64,000 nucleotides of DNA. It comes from Chroococcus sp. CMT-3BRIN-NPC107. Its GTDB lineage: Bacteria > Cyanobacteriota > Cyanobacteriia > Cyanobacteriales > Chroococcidiopsidaceae. Shown here one piece after another: positions 1 through 9,334 of this stretch. Every line of letters begins with the position of its first letter. The stretch's first letter is position 1. The notes beneath the pieces were generated by a model, which was not told the origin of the DNA, made no database searches, and saw nothing but the letters and a program-made list of their open reading frames with translations. The stretch is from contig JAHHGY010000002.1 of NCBI GenBank assembly GCA_019359635.1, positions 34,523-98,522 on the forward strand, read 5' to 3'. Made by a program: the position numbers and the translations under genes.

Positions 1-2
1 GT

Positions 3-1085
3 CTGCGTTTTCCTGGAATGCCGGAACACGTGGTTAATTTCTTCTACTTTGTCGCTGAAGAAGTCCGCAGTTTGTTAGCTAGACTTGGTTATCGCTCTTT
101 AATGGACGTAATTGGACGCGCGGATTTACTCAAAGTTAAAGACGGCGCAAAACTTACTAAAACTGAAGACTTTAACCTTGATTGCTTAACGGTTTTACCT
201 GATACAAAAAGCGATCGCACTTGGTTAAATCACGAAACAGTCCACAGCAACGGTGTAGTTTTAGACGACCAAATTTTAGCTGATAAAGAAGTTCAATCGG
301 CTATTAGCAATGCTAGTAACGTTAGCAAAACTTACAAAATAGTCAATACAGACCGCACTGTTGGTGCGAGAATCGCCGGAAAAATTGCTTCTCAGTACGG
401 TAATAGCGGCTTTAGCGGACAAATCGAGCTTAACTTTACAGGTAGTGTAGGTCAAAGTTTTGGCGCTTTCAACTTGCCAAACATGACTTTAAAACTGCAA
501 GGCGAAGCTAACGATTATGTAGGTAAAGGAATGCACGGCGGCGAAATTACTATTGCGCCACCCACCGATGCAACCTACGCACCAGAACACAACGTGATTG
601 TAGGAAATACTTGTTTGTATGGTGCGACGGGCGGCTTTTTGTTTGCTAATGGTTTAGCTGGCGAACGTTTTGCCGTCCGCAACTCCAAAGGTACGGCGGT
701 AATTGAAGGTGCTGGCGATCACTGTTGCGAATATATGACAGGCGGTGTAATTGTCGTACTCGGAAAAGTTGGGCGTAATGTCGGCGCTGGAATGACTGGC
801 GGTTTGGCATACTTTTTAGACGAAGGTGGCAATTTTCCTCAATTAGTCAATCCAGAAATTGTCAAGTTGCAACGAGTCAATGCTGCAACAGTGGGTGAAG
901 GACAATTACAGCAACTTATTCAACTTCATGTAGAACGTACCGGATCGCCAAAAGCCAAGCAAGTACTAGCTAATTGGTCGGAATATCTGCCGAAGTTTTG
1001 GCAAGTAGTACCGCCATCGGAAGCAGATACTCCCGAAGCCGATCCCAAAGCTGTATCAGATAAAGAATTGCTTTCTGTGCAGTAA
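3..1085 (+). CDS. glsF: Ferredoxin-dependent glutamate synthase, C-terminal part (5' truncated by window edge)
   Basis: Fd-GOGAT transfers the amide group of glutamine to 2-oxoglutarate using reduced ferredoxin, the main ammonium assimilation step with GlnA. The frame is open from the window edge and starts with RFPGMPEHVVNFF, typical of the synthase domain. It continues into the GXGXG beta-helix domain, visible as many spaced glycines (GKGMHGGEITIAPP, YGATGGFLFANGLAGERFAVRNS, GAGMTGGLAYFLDE). About 360 codons are seen out of roughly 1,500 in the family, so only the last quarter is here; the glutaminase and most of the FMN/Fe-S region lie upstream. The internal ATG at 18 is not a start. A strong HIP1 hairpin follows the stop. 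The ferredoxin type is inferred from the cyanobacterial context; an NADPH type cannot be excluded from this fragment alone. Confidence 0.93.
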   Translation: MRFPGMPEHVVNFFYFVAEEVRSLLARLGYRSLMDVIGRADLLKVKDGAKLTKTEDFNLDCLTVLPDTKSDRTWLNHETVHSNGVVLDDQILADKEVQSAISNASNVSKTYKIVNTDRTVGARIAGKIASQYGNSGFSGQIELNFTGSVGQSFGAFNLPNMTLKLQGEANDYVGKGMHGGEITIAPPTDATYAPEHNVIVGNTCLYGATGGFLFANGLAGERFAVRNSKGTAVIEGAGDHCCEYMTGGVIVVLGKVGRNVGAGMTGGLAYFLDEGGNFPQLVNPEIVKLQRVNAATVGEGQLQQLIQLHVERTGSPKAKQVLANWSEYLPKFWQVVPPSEADTPEADPKAVSDKELLSVQ

Positions 1086-1092
1086 ATTCTGC

Positions 1093-1129
1093 GCGATCGC
1101 TTTACTTTATTTTTAGGTAAAGCGATCGC
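1093..1129 (+). terminator. HIP1-containing hairpin after glutamate synthase
   Basis: A perfect 13-bp stem (GCGATCGCTTTAC at 1093-1105 with GTAAAGCGATCGC at 1117-1129) encloses an 11-nt loop just after the stop codon. Only a weak T-rich stretch follows, so it may be a terminator or a 3'-end stabilising hairpin. Confidence 0.6.
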
Positions 1130-1422
1130 TTATAACTTTTTATCTTATAGGAGGTAGCTTTTGCGCCTTCTATTTTTATTTTTTATAGCTTATTTCCCAT
1201 ACTTCCAAAACATCAGACTGTTTGCGGGTAAAGCGTTTCAAAACTGTTCTATTTCTATAGGAAGACTTGAGCGTAAATAAAATTTATTCTAAAGGTTGAT
1301 TCTATTTACTTGAAACCCAGATAAATTTGTGTGTGAAAGTTGTTTGCTAATCCGCCTGTAATTTTTGTAGAAAATAATTAACTCACAGACAACCAAAGTA
1401 TTAAGCATAAAGAGGAAATATC
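1130..1422. other. Intergenic region, no gene seen
   Basis: Together with the hairpin this is a 337-bp gap. It is A+T rich with no convincing ORF or RNA. It presumably holds the promoter of the gene at 1423, but I see no promoter good enough to name. Confidence 0.5.
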
Positions 1423-1731
1423 ATGAATTCTAAATTGTCAAAAATCGCTGGTGCTAGTGTTATAGCTGTAAGTTTAGCTGTAATGCCCTTATCTTTACCT
1501 GTTTCGGCGCAAAATGCCGATCCTACCGCTCCTACTACAACTCAAACCAGTCCTGAATCTAACGCACCAACCATTGACACTACTCCTTTTCAAGAAACCA
1601 AAAATGACAACAACAACTGGGGTTGGTTAGGATTATTGGGTTTAATTGGTTTAGCAAATTTATTCCGGAAGCCAAAAACTGCCGCTTATAGCGATCCAAA
1701 TACAGTAAGTTCGACAACTACTAGATATTAA
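1423..1731 (+). CDS. Small secreted protein with WGxxGxxG-type C-terminal anchor
   Basis: 102 residues. The N-terminus is a signal peptide (basic MNSKLSK, hydrophobic stretch to about residue 27, cleavage likely after PVSAQ). A Thr/Pro/Asn-rich linker of about 35 residues follows. Near residue 66 there is NNWGWLGLLGLIGLANLFRK: a WG motif, a glycine-spaced hydrophobic helix and a basic end. This matches the WGxxGxxG-CTERM sorting-signal architecture and implies surface or membrane anchoring of a small Thr/Pro-rich peptide. The start is supported by an AGAGGA Shine-Dalgarno sequence about 7 nt upstream, and a textbook terminator follows. Its function is unknown; it has no enzymatic domain. Confidence 0.8.
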   Translation: MNSKLSKIAGASVIAVSLAVMPLSLPVSAQNADPTAPTTTQTSPESNAPTIDTTPFQETKNDNNNWGWLGLLGLIGLANLFRKPKTAAYSDPNTVSSTTTRY

Positions 1732-1758
1732 TCATTTAGTTTAGATATAAATAAAGGG

Positions 1759-1790
1759 CAGGAAGGTGCGATCGCGCCTTCCTGTTTTTT
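1759..1790 (+). terminator. Rho-independent terminator
   Basis: An 11-bp stem (CAGGAAGGTGC at 1759-1769 with GCGCCTTCCTG at 1774-1784, one G-T pair) has a 4-nt loop and is followed by six T. It ends the gene at 1423. Confidence 0.88.
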
Positions 1791-1830
1791 GTTATCTTAC
1801 ACATTTAACACTTTATTTTAGCTATACGAT

Positions 1831-2310
1831 TTACTCCATTAATTTTTTATTTTTCATCATTGTCTCAAATTCATTTATATCTTTTTCAGAATTAAATGCT
1901 CTAAGTGGCAAATATTCAAACATCACTTGTGTCATATACAAAAAATACCATTCAGATTCTCTATTAATTTTTAAATAATTATTAAAATGCACCTTAGTTA
2001 AACTGCCATCTTCAAAAGTCATGCTGAAATAATTATCAGTAATCTCACAAGTTCTATTTTTTAAATGAAGCCCAGGTTGTGATTTTGCCGAAGTATTAAG
2101 AAAAGGAAAAATTAAAAGATAGCCAAGCAAAATCCCAGACCAGATAGCTATAGAGACAGCTAAAGAGTTAAATCCAGAACAAAATACAATTATTATTGTG
2201 AAACTTGCCAATCCAATTATTAAATCTTTAATCGATCTATAGTAAGCAATGTTAATAACATGACGAAATTCTGCTTTTGATGTATTAAATTCTTTTGTTT
2301 TTATAATCAT
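1831..2310 (-). CDS. YcxB-like small membrane protein
   Basis: 159 residues. Two hydrophobic segments at about residues 30-50 and 53-72 form a hairpin, followed by a soluble C-terminal half (about 80-155) with PGLHLKNRTCEI, FSMTFEDGSLTKVHFNNYLKI and a late YLPLRAF. This layout and the W-Y-F-L strand pattern fit the YcxB-like C-terminal domain family, whose function is unknown. The start ATG at 2310 has no obvious upstream alternative. The gene is notably A+T rich compared with its neighbours, a mild hint of acquisition. It sits 19 bp downstream of the cupin gene on the same strand and may be co-transcribed with it. Confidence 0.6.
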   Translation of the reverse strand: MIIKTKEFNTSKAEFRHVINIAYYRSIKDLIIGLASFTIIIVFCSGFNSLAVSIAIWSGILLGYLLIFPFLNTSAKSQPGLHLKNRTCEITDNYFSMTFEDGSLTKVHFNNYLKINRESEWYFLYMTQVMFEYLPLRAFNSEKDINEFETMMKNKKLME

Positions 2311-2329
2311 AAAAAGTAGTTTTTACAAC

Positions 2330-2788
2330 TTAAGCTAGAATTAACGCTTGAGAACTACGACATAATACTGCGATATCTTCCTCATCTAAATTTACAGGTG
2401 TGCCACTACGGATAAGTTCTGTAAAATCTTCATTGGGAACCATAATACATAAAGCATATAACCGAGTATTTCCGGTATTTTCTATTACATGAGTTCCCGT
2501 AGGCGGCACTAAAAGACTGTTGCCAGCTTTAATTGCTACAGTTTTTCCATCACAAATTGCCCTACCTTCACCTTGTAAAATAAAAAACATTTCTACAGCA
2601 GTTTGATGGCGATTTGGCGGAGTTTTACCACCCACATCAAAAATTTCTACACAAACTGTTAAAGAAACATTAGCAGTTGCACTATCAAAAATGATCGCTA
2701 ACTTATTAGTATCGCCGGGACTAATCCGAAAAGCTTGGTAGTCTTGGGGAGACTTAGCTACCAAAATCATGCAGCGCGAAGCATCCAT
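2330..2788 (-). CDS. Cupin-domain protein
   Basis: About 152 residues from the ATG at 2788; a TTG at 2815 would add nine residues and another ATG lies at 2770. The central region has the cupin pattern: NRHQTAVEMFFILQGEGRAICDG (motif 1 with H, E and G residues) and later GNSLLVPPTGTHVIENTG (motif 2 with P, G and H), so a single metal-binding beta-barrel is expected. Substrate cannot be told; small cupins of this size bind or isomerise varied small molecules or act as sensors. It is soluble with no signal peptide. The YcxB-like gene follows 19 bp downstream. Confidence 0.75.
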   Translation of the reverse strand: MDASRCMILVAKSPQDYQAFRISPGDTNKLAIIFDSATANVSLTVCVEIFDVGGKTPPNRHQTAVEMFFILQGEGRAICDGKTVAIKAGNSLLVPPTGTHVIENTGNTRLYALCIMVPNEDFTELIRSGTPVNLDEEDIAVLCRSSQALILA

Positions 2789-2978
2789 ACAGCTATTAGT
2801 TAAATTACTACTCAATTAATGACCCATTAATTGCCAAAAAACAGCCAACAATACATAAATTATTGTGTCAAAACTGGCGATCGCACCCAGCATCGAAACG
2901 TTGCTAATTTAGTAGATAAGCGGGTTATGAGTAAGCCAATGTATAAAAAGTTATTGGGCGATCGCACTGGGGGCAAAA

Positions 2979-3299
2979 ATGACCAATATTGAGTGCGAGC
3001 TAAAAGAAATTTTAACTAGAGTTGAAGGTAGATTGGACAAATTAGAAGGAAAGGTTGACAAAATTGGCGAGGATGTTAATGATTTTCAGCTAAAAATGAC
3101 TGAGGAGATTGGTGGTTTAAAGACAGATTTAATTAGAGTAGAAACTGCCCTCAAAAGCGAAATTGAAGTGCTATCAAGAAATGTAAATAACATCGTCGAG
3201 CGCATAGATACCCAAGAATTTATCAACTGAGGTGTGATTATTGGGTTAATTCTGGCGGTATTAGGTAGATTTGCAAAAGTTTTTGGCTTAACAAACTAA
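2979..3299 (+). pseudogene. Coiled-coil protein whose C-terminal membrane segment is cut off by an in-frame TGA
   Basis: The ATG at 2979 opens an 83-residue reading frame that is almost entirely heptad-like (LTRVEGRLDKLEGKVDKIGE and further), a predicted long coiled coil. It ends at a TGA at 3228-3230. The same frame then stays open for 22 more codons to a TAA at 3297-3299, encoding GVIIGLILAVLGRFAKVFGL, a perfect short transmembrane helix. Small cyanobacterial proteins with an N-terminal coiled coil and one C-terminal membrane helix are common, so the TGA most simply is a CGA-to-TGA nonsense change. The truncated 83-residue product could still be made but would be soluble. Function unknown. 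Confidence 0.6.
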
Positions 3300-3360
3300 A
3301 TTGTATTAGAAAGGATAAGACTTAAAGATTTCGCTCATACTAAAAAGAGCAGCTAATTAA

Positions 3361-4482
<1,122 letters not shown>

Positions 4483-4508
4483 GCTAAAATTATAGATGCT
4501 TAACAATT

Positions 4509-4582
4509 GGGGCTGTAGCTCAGTTGGATAGAGCGAGCGCCTCCTAAGCGCTAGGTCGCGCGTTCGAGACGCGCCAGTCCCG
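4509..4582 (+). tRNA. tRNA-Arg (anticodon CCU)
   Basis: 74 nt. The acceptor stem GGGGCTG/CAGTCCC (one G-T pair), D-arm GCTC/GAGC, anticodon stem AGCGC/GCGCT with loop CTCCTAA (anticodon CCT at 4543-4545) and T-arm GCGCG/CGCGC with loop TTCGAGA all pair. It reads AGG codons. CCA is not encoded: TCCA follows the discriminator G. Confidence 0.95.
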
Positions 4583-4626
4583 TCCATTGCCTGCTAATCT
4601 AGATCGTCGTGCTAGAGCGCGATTTT

Positions 4627-5229
4627 ATGTTAAAAAGCAGGCAAAATCAAAAATCAGTTAAAAAAAGAGGCTTTAAGAGCAGGGGTTGGCGGCTTGTATT
4701 AACCCTTGCTCTGCCAGTTTTGCTATGGATGGGATACAAGCAAGTTAGAAGCCTAGAAACTCCTCAAGCTGTATTAGTTTTAGGTGGTTCCTCTACTAAG
4801 TTGGAGCGAGAAAGAGTTGCAGCTAAATTAGCGCTTCAGTATCCCAATTTACAGATTTGGGTGTCTTCTGGTAGCACAAATGAAAATTACGTGACGCGGG
4901 TATTTGCTAAAGCTGGTATTAGTCCTCAACGCCTGCATTTAGATTATCAAGCAAAAGATACGGTAACTAATTTCACTACGCTGGTAGATGACTTTCAATC
5001 TCGCGGGATCAAACGGGTTTATTTAGTTACTTCTGACTACCATATGCGCCGCGCTCGTCTGGTAGGGGAAATTGTTTTAGGTAGCCGAGGTATTGATTTG
5101 CAGCCAGTTGTAGTACAAAGTAAAATAGTTCAAGAAACCCGCTCTAAAGCCCTGCGCGATGGAGTCAGGGCAGTATTATGGGTGGTAACGGGTCATACTG
5201 GATCGACTTTAGCTAAAAACTCAAAATAG
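4627..5229 (+). CDS. YdcF/DUF218-family membrane-anchored protein
   Basis: About 200 residues from the ATG at 4627; a GTG at 4609 would add six. A very basic N-terminus precedes one membrane helix (VLTLALPVLLWMGYK), then a DUF218 domain: AVLVLGGSS, an arginine pair in the A-helix, LQIWVSSGSTNENYV, LDYQAKDTVTNF, and the diagnostic VYLVTSDYHMRRARLVGEIV near the C-terminus. Members of this family (YdcF, SanA, ElyC) act at the envelope; ElyC affects lipid-carrier and peptidoglycan metabolism, but the reaction of this group is not settled. Translation is independent of the upstream tRNA. The convergent DUF2288 gene ends 3 bp away. Confidence 0.85.
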   Translation: MLKSRQNQKSVKKRGFKSRGWRLVLTLALPVLLWMGYKQVRSLETPQAVLVLGGSSTKLERERVAAKLALQYPNLQIWVSSGSTNENYVTRVFAKAGISPQRLHLDYQAKDTVTNFTTLVDDFQSRGIKRVYLVTSDYHMRRARLVGEIVLGSRGIDLQPVVVQSKIVQETRSKALRDGVRAVLWVVTGHTGSTLAKNSK

Positions 5230-5232
5230 CGG

Positions 5233-5520
5233 TTAGGGCTCTTGAATTAAAACGTAAGGCTGGACTATAAGCGTATTAAACCGCTTTTGAAGGTCGCTAT
5301 TCCAATCACTTAACTGAGTTTGGGAGGGTTTTTGGATTAATTGTTCGCTAATCCAGTGTTGCACAGATGTTGAATTGTCACTGGCGATCGCAATTCCCAC
5401 ATCTACTAAGTTTAATTCTTTTGCTACTACCAGTACACTATCGCGCTTAACGTGAGGAATCAGCCATTCCCACGCTGCTTCGTCTAGGTTTTCTGCTAAT
5501 TCTGTTCTCAATTCTGCCAT
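5233..5520 (-). CDS. DUF2288 protein
   Basis: 95 residues, soluble and acidic. The pattern MAELRTELAENLDEAAWEWLIPH followed by RDSVLVVAKELNLVDVGIAIASDN and a short amphipathic C-terminus is the DUF2288 family, common in cyanobacteria and some proteobacteria, with no known function. Full length for the family. It is the last gene of the minus-strand run that begins with plsX, 57 bp behind the AI-2E-type permease gene, so it may be read from the same transcript. Confidence 0.8.
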   Translation of the reverse strand: MAELRTELAENLDEAAWEWLIPHVKRDSVLVVAKELNLVDVGIAIASDNSTSVQHWISEQLIQKPSQTQLSDWNSDLQKRFNTLIVQPYVLIQEP

Positions 5521-5577
5521 AACAATAAATAAATGTACTCCACTTATCTATACTAAATTATTTGAGTATTTGGGCGA

Positions 5578-6615
5578 TTAAGCCTCTGCTTTCATTTCGT
5601 CTATTTCAAATAAAGTAACTAAAACTCCGGCGATGGGGATAGAAATAAATACTCCTAATAATCCGGCTATTTTTGCTCCTACTAACAAGGCAAAAAATAC
5701 AACTACCGGGTTCAAATTTAACGATCCCTGCATGACTCTAGGAGAAATTAGGTTGTCCTGAATTTGTTGCAGGATAATACAAGCAATTAAAACTTTTGCG
5801 GCTAAAAATACATTTTGGGATAAGACAATTAAAGTAATTATACTAACTCCCAAAGTTGCGCCAATTCCCGGAATTGCATCAAAAATAGCAACTATTAAGG
5901 CTAAGACTAAGGGGAAAGGTACTCTTAATACTAAAAACAATAAAAAACTAGAAGTAGACAAAAATAACATTAACAGCACTTGTCCCTTGAAAAAACCTAG
6001 AAATTTGCGCTTAACAACTGCTGTAAAACGATTGCGTAGTTGTCTAGGGATAGCTTTGAGCGCTAAATTCCATAATCTTTCGCCATCTAATAGCATGAAT
6101 AAAGCAACTACCGCAATTAAGAGTAAAGTTACTAAGTTAGCCAAAAATACCTGTAGAGTAGCCAAACTAGAACCAATTAATCCTAATGCTTGATTACGCA
6201 ATTGTTCTTCGATTCCGGTTAAATTTACTTGCAGATTGCGATCGCGCAAAAAATCTTCTGCTTGTCCAACTAAAGGCGCTAAAGAATTTAAAAAGGCAGT
6301 TACACTGTCAATTAATTGTTGTCCTTGATATAAAATAGCTAAACCTACAGTTGCTGTAAGACCACCAAGCAATAAAAGGCTAGATATAAAAACTACACTA
6401 ACTGCTAAACCATGCGGTAAAAAACGCCGCAACCAGCGCACGGGATAGCTAAGTAAAAAAGCTAAAATTGCCGCCGATGTAAAAATAACAATTACTGTTT
6501 CAAAATAAGCTAAAAGAGTTACTAAAGCCCAGCCAGAGAGAAATAGTAATAGAAAACGGACTAAAAATAAATTATTTAATTTGTCCCAAAAATCTTTAGT
6601 AGACACTTCATTCAT
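5578..6615 (-). CDS. AI-2E/PerM-family membrane protein
   Basis: 345 residues with about seven or eight membrane helices: two near 20-60, one near 70-95, one near 155-175, then a cluster from 205 to 335. The C-terminal half carries the family signature (RNRFTAVVKRKFLGFFKGQVLLM, DAIPGIGATLGVSIITL, QQIQDNLISPRVMQGSLNLNP). Members include quorum-signal exporters and Na+/H+ antiporters; the substrate cannot be inferred here. It follows plsC by 95 bp on the same strand. Confidence 0.88.
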   Translation of the reverse strand: MNEVSTKDFWDKLNNLFLVRFLLLFLSGWALVTLLAYFETVIVIFTSAAILAFLLSYPVRWLRRFLPHGLAVSVVFISSLLLLGGLTATVGLAILYQGQQLIDSVTAFLNSLAPLVGQAEDFLRDRNLQVNLTGIEEQLRNQALGLIGSSLATLQVFLANLVTLLLIAVVALFMLLDGERLWNLALKAIPRQLRNRFTAVVKRKFLGFFKGQVLLMLFLSTSSFLLFLVLRVPFPLVLALIVAIFDAIPGIGATLGVSIITLIVLSQNVFLAAKVLIACIILQQIQDNLISPRVMQGSLNLNPVVVFFALLVGAKIAGLLGVFISIPIAGVLVTLFEIDEMKAEA

Positions 6616-6710
6616 GTTTGCACCTAATCTGTCTGGTATGGCTTATTGAAGCCAAAACCAAGGGTACAAATAAGTAAGTGTAAAGTCTACTCTCATTCGG
6701 TATATTTTTA

Positions 6711-7349
6711 CTAGCGCCCCATTTCGTGAAGTGCTGCAATTGCTTCTGTACATTCAAGAGTAGTGGCTTGCAATTGTTGGCGATTTGTAGAAGCGGGAGG
6801 AGCAATAACTTTACCAATTCTAATCGTAATGGGAACGGGGCGCACAATTGCCGAACCCTTAATTAAAACTCCTTGAGTTCCCCACAAACTAACGGGTAAG
6901 ATTGGCGCTTGGGCTTTAGCGGCAATTAAAGCTGCACCAATTTTAGGATCGTTAATTTTGCCATCAGGGGTACGAGTCCCTTCTAAAAAAACCCCTGTAG
7001 CCCAGCCATTTTCCAATGATTGTAGCGCCGAACGAATAGCAGAGCGATCGCTCGCTCCCCGACTTACAGGATACGCGCCGTATAACTTTATCGCTTTGCC
7101 CAAAACGGGAATCTTAAATAGTTCTTCTTTTGCCATATAAGCCACAGGGCGACCTACCGCGCAAGAAAGCAATGGCGGGTCGAAGTAACTAGCATGATTG
7201 CTGACAACTACCAAGGAACCACTTTTAGGCACGTTTTCCGCGCCATATACGCGCCCTCGTAAATAAAGGTGCAGTGTAGGGCTGACTATTGACCACTTAA
7301 ACAGGTGGTAAAGTAACAGACTAATTGATGGTTCGCGGCTTCTGCCCAT
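6711..7349 (-). CDS. plsC: 1-acyl-sn-glycerol-3-phosphate acyltransferase (PlsC-type)
   Basis: 212 residues. It acylates lysophosphatidic acid at sn-2 to give phosphatidic acid. The HX4D motif is seen as NHASYFD (residues 51-57), with the substrate-binding FLEGTR at 121-126 and IGAALIAAKAQAPILPVSLWG after it. It is a short PlsC of the single-domain type. The gene starts 9 bp after fabD stops, in the run plsX-fabH-fabD-plsC, tying acyl-chain initiation to phospholipid assembly. A second, more divergent acyltransferase lies at 15822, so this copy is the better candidate for the housekeeping enzyme. Confidence 0.9.
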   Translation of the reverse strand: MGRSREPSISLLLYHLFKWSIVSPTLHLYLRGRVYGAENVPKSGSLVVVSNHASYFDPPLLSCAVGRPVAYMAKEELFKIPVLGKAIKLYGAYPVSRGASDRSAIRSALQSLENGWATGVFLEGTRTPDGKINDPKIGAALIAAKAQAPILPVSLWGTQGVLIKGSAIVRPVPITIRIGKVIAPPASTNRQQLQATTLECTEAIAALHEMGR

Positions 7350-7358
7350 TTGGTGACA

Positions 7359-8252
7359 CTATGACTTGGCGTTTAGTACCATTTCGGCACTACTAATATT
7401 TTCTAACTTCAATGTAGGGCAGGTGCGTTTGATTAAACCTGTTAAAACCGTACCATGTCCAATTTCTATAACTTTCTCTATCCCTTCAGTAAGTAATTGC
7501 TCGCAAATTTCTCGCCAGCGTACAGAACCCGTCATTTGTTTAATCAACCGCTCTTTCAAAACATCCGCGTCTGTAGAAGGTATGGGGTCTACATTAGACA
7601 TTACCGGGATGGTGGCGCTGTTAAAGTTTACGGGGGCTAAAATTTCTTGAAATTGACTAGCGGCGAGTGCCATTAATGGCGAGTGAAATGCTCCCGATAC
7701 ATTTAAGGGAATAGCGCGTTTGACTTTAATTTGAGGTAGCAACATTTCCACCGCTTTAGGAGTTCCAGAAATTACTACTTGAGCGGCACTATTATCGTTA
7801 GCTAAAACTACATCAGAAATTTGGTCTAATTGCTTAAGTAATTGTTCGCGCTCAAAGCCAATTAATGCTACCATTTTGCCCCCTGCAGAGCTATCCATAA
7901 GTTCGGCTCTAGCTTTTACTAAACGCAATCCCGTCGCCCAATCAAAAACTCCAGCAACATAGAGGGCTGTATATTCGCCTAAACTATGACCAGCAACTAA
8001 AGCCGGGGTTGCGCCTTGTAGCTTTAAAGCGTCCGCTAAAATGCTTTCGATTACATACAAACTAGGCTGAGTGTACAACGTCCGCGATACTTTGTCTTCT
8101 GGATGCTGACAAATTTCTCGTACAGACCAACCTAAAATCTCCTCGGATTGTGCCAACTTTTCCGAAGCTGCACCAGAAGAGGTGAATAAATCGCTCCCCA
8201 TACCAATCGCTTGCGAACCTTGTCCTGAAAATACCCACGCCGTTTTAGTCAT
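7359..8252 (-). CDS. fabD: Malonyl-CoA:ACP transacylase
   Basis: 297 residues. It moves malonyl from CoA to acyl carrier protein for fatty-acid elongation. GQGSQ is at residues 10-14, the nucleophile elbow GHSLGEY has Ser90, and the catalytic His190 is in SGAFHSPLM. ANDNSAAQVVISG is also typical. Length matches the family. It lies 30 bp downstream of fabH and 9 bp upstream of plsC on the same strand, clearly one operon. Its start is ATG. Confidence 0.95.
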   Translation of the reverse strand: MTKTAWVFSGQGSQAIGMGSDLFTSSGAASEKLAQSEEILGWSVREICQHPEDKVSRTLYTQPSLYVIESILADALKLQGATPALVAGHSLGEYTALYVAGVFDWATGLRLVKARAELMDSSAGGKMVALIGFEREQLLKQLDQISDVVLANDNSAAQVVISGTPKAVEMLLPQIKVKRAIPLNVSGAFHSPLMALAASQFQEILAPVNFNSATIPVMSNVDPIPSTDADVLKERLIKQMTGSVRWREICEQLLTEGIEKVIEIGHGTVLTGLIKRTCPTLKLENISSAEMVLNAKS

Positions 8253-8282
8253 TGAAAAAATTGTGAATTTTTAAGTAAATAT

Positions 8283-9275
8283 TTAAATTCCCCATTTAAA
8301 AATCGCCGCCCCCCAAGTTAAACCAGCGCCAAAACCCGAAGTAACAATAGTATCGCCAGTTTTAATGTGTCCAGCGCGTACGGCCTCATCTAAAGCGATG
8401 GGAATCGAAGCGGCGGAAGTGTTGCCGTAATTAGCAAGATTGCTGATGACTTTGTGACTGGGAATATTTAGCCTTTGGGCAACAGCATCAAGAATGCGTT
8501 GATTTGCTTGATGCAATATCAACCAATCTACTTGCTCGGAAGTGATATTAGCTCGAAATAAAGCCTTATCAATGACCTCTGGAACGCGCTGGACGGCGAA
8601 ACGATAAACTTCTTTGCCATTCATCGTAATTGGTTTAAAGTTGCCCTTGCCAACCTCAAGATCGGGGGTAAGGGGCTGTGATTTGGGAGTATAAGACAAA
8701 TTTAAACAGTTATTTTGCGTACCGTCGCTTCTGATTTCAAATCCTAACAGGCGATCGCTTTCCTTTGCCTGCATAACCACCGCCCCCGCACCATCGCCAA
8801 ATAGTACGCAAGTGCTGCGGTCTTGCCAATCTACCCAACGCGACAAAATATCACCGCCAATTAAAACAACGTTTTGATAAACTCCGGTTCTAATAAACTG
8901 AGCCGCCGTAACTAGCCCAAATACAAAGCCAGAGCAAGCCGCCGTGAGGTCAAAAGCGACCGCGTTAGTTGCTCCAATTTGGGTTTGAATTTGACAAGCG
9001 CTGCCAAATAAGTCGTCGGCGGTAGAAGTTGCCAAAATAATTAAATCAATGTCTATTGGGGAAATTCCCGCCATTGCGATCGCGCCCTTTGCGGCAATAG
9101 CAGCAATTTCACTGACAGACTGGGCGGAATTAGCTAGTCGCCTTTGCCTAATTCCCGTGCGCGAGGCTATCCATTCATCCGAGGTATCAACTAACTTGCT
9201 AATTGCTTCGTTATCCAAGCAATTTGTGGGCAAAGCCGAGCCACTCCCCGTAATTGCTACGCCTAAATTTTGCAA
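8283..9275 (-). CDS. fabH: 3-oxoacyl-[ACP] synthase III (KAS III)
   Basis: 330 residues. It condenses acetyl-CoA with malonyl-ACP to start fatty-acid synthesis. The triad is visible: Cys114 in LTAACSGF, His255 in LILHQANQRI and Asn285 in NLANYGNTSAAS; GFGAGLTWGA closes the protein. The best start is a TTG at 9275, supported by a GGAG Shine-Dalgarno sequence (positions 9286-9283) about 7 nt before it; no in-frame ATG fits. TTG starts may tune expression down. It sits between plsX (59-bp gap) and fabD (30-bp gap). Confidence 0.96.
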   Translation of the reverse strand: MQNLGVAITGSGSALPTNCLDNEAISKLVDTSDEWIASRTGIRQRRLANSAQSVSEIAAIAAKGAIAMAGISPIDIDLIILATSTADDLFGSACQIQTQIGATNAVAFDLTAACSGFVFGLVTAAQFIRTGVYQNVVLIGGDILSRWVDWQDRSTCVLFGDGAGAVVMQAKESDRLLGFEIRSDGTQNNCLNLSYTPKSQPLTPDLEVGKGNFKPITMNGKEVYRFAVQRVPEVIDKALFRANITSEQVDWLILHQANQRILDAVAQRLNIPSHKVISNLANYGNTSAASIPIALDEAVRAGHIKTGDTIVTSGFGAGLTWGAAIFKWGI

Positions 9276-9334
9276 AATTATTCTCCAATGGTGACGTGCG
9301 AACTGTATATAAGAGGATAAATTTGGTTTATGCC

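Noticed and set aside
307..311. KMGKT in place of KMSKS in MetG (residue numbers 307-311 of the protein)
   Set aside because: It is known from memory as a variant in cyanobacterial enzymes, so not a sign of inactivity.
1766..1978. Plus-strand frame of 70 codons overlapping the YcxB-like gene
   Set aside because: It is the antisense of a better supported gene and looks like random A+T-rich coding.
4587..4661. Small TTG-initiated frame (LPANLDRRARARFYVKKQAK...) right after tRNA-Arg, overlapping the YdcF start
   Set aside because: It is basic and regular, but 24 codons only, with no ribosome site, and it overlaps the real gene in another frame.
6608..6847. 79-codon minus frame at the plsC end
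   Set aside because: It is a shifted frame overlapping plsC with no family, ribosome site or sensible composition.
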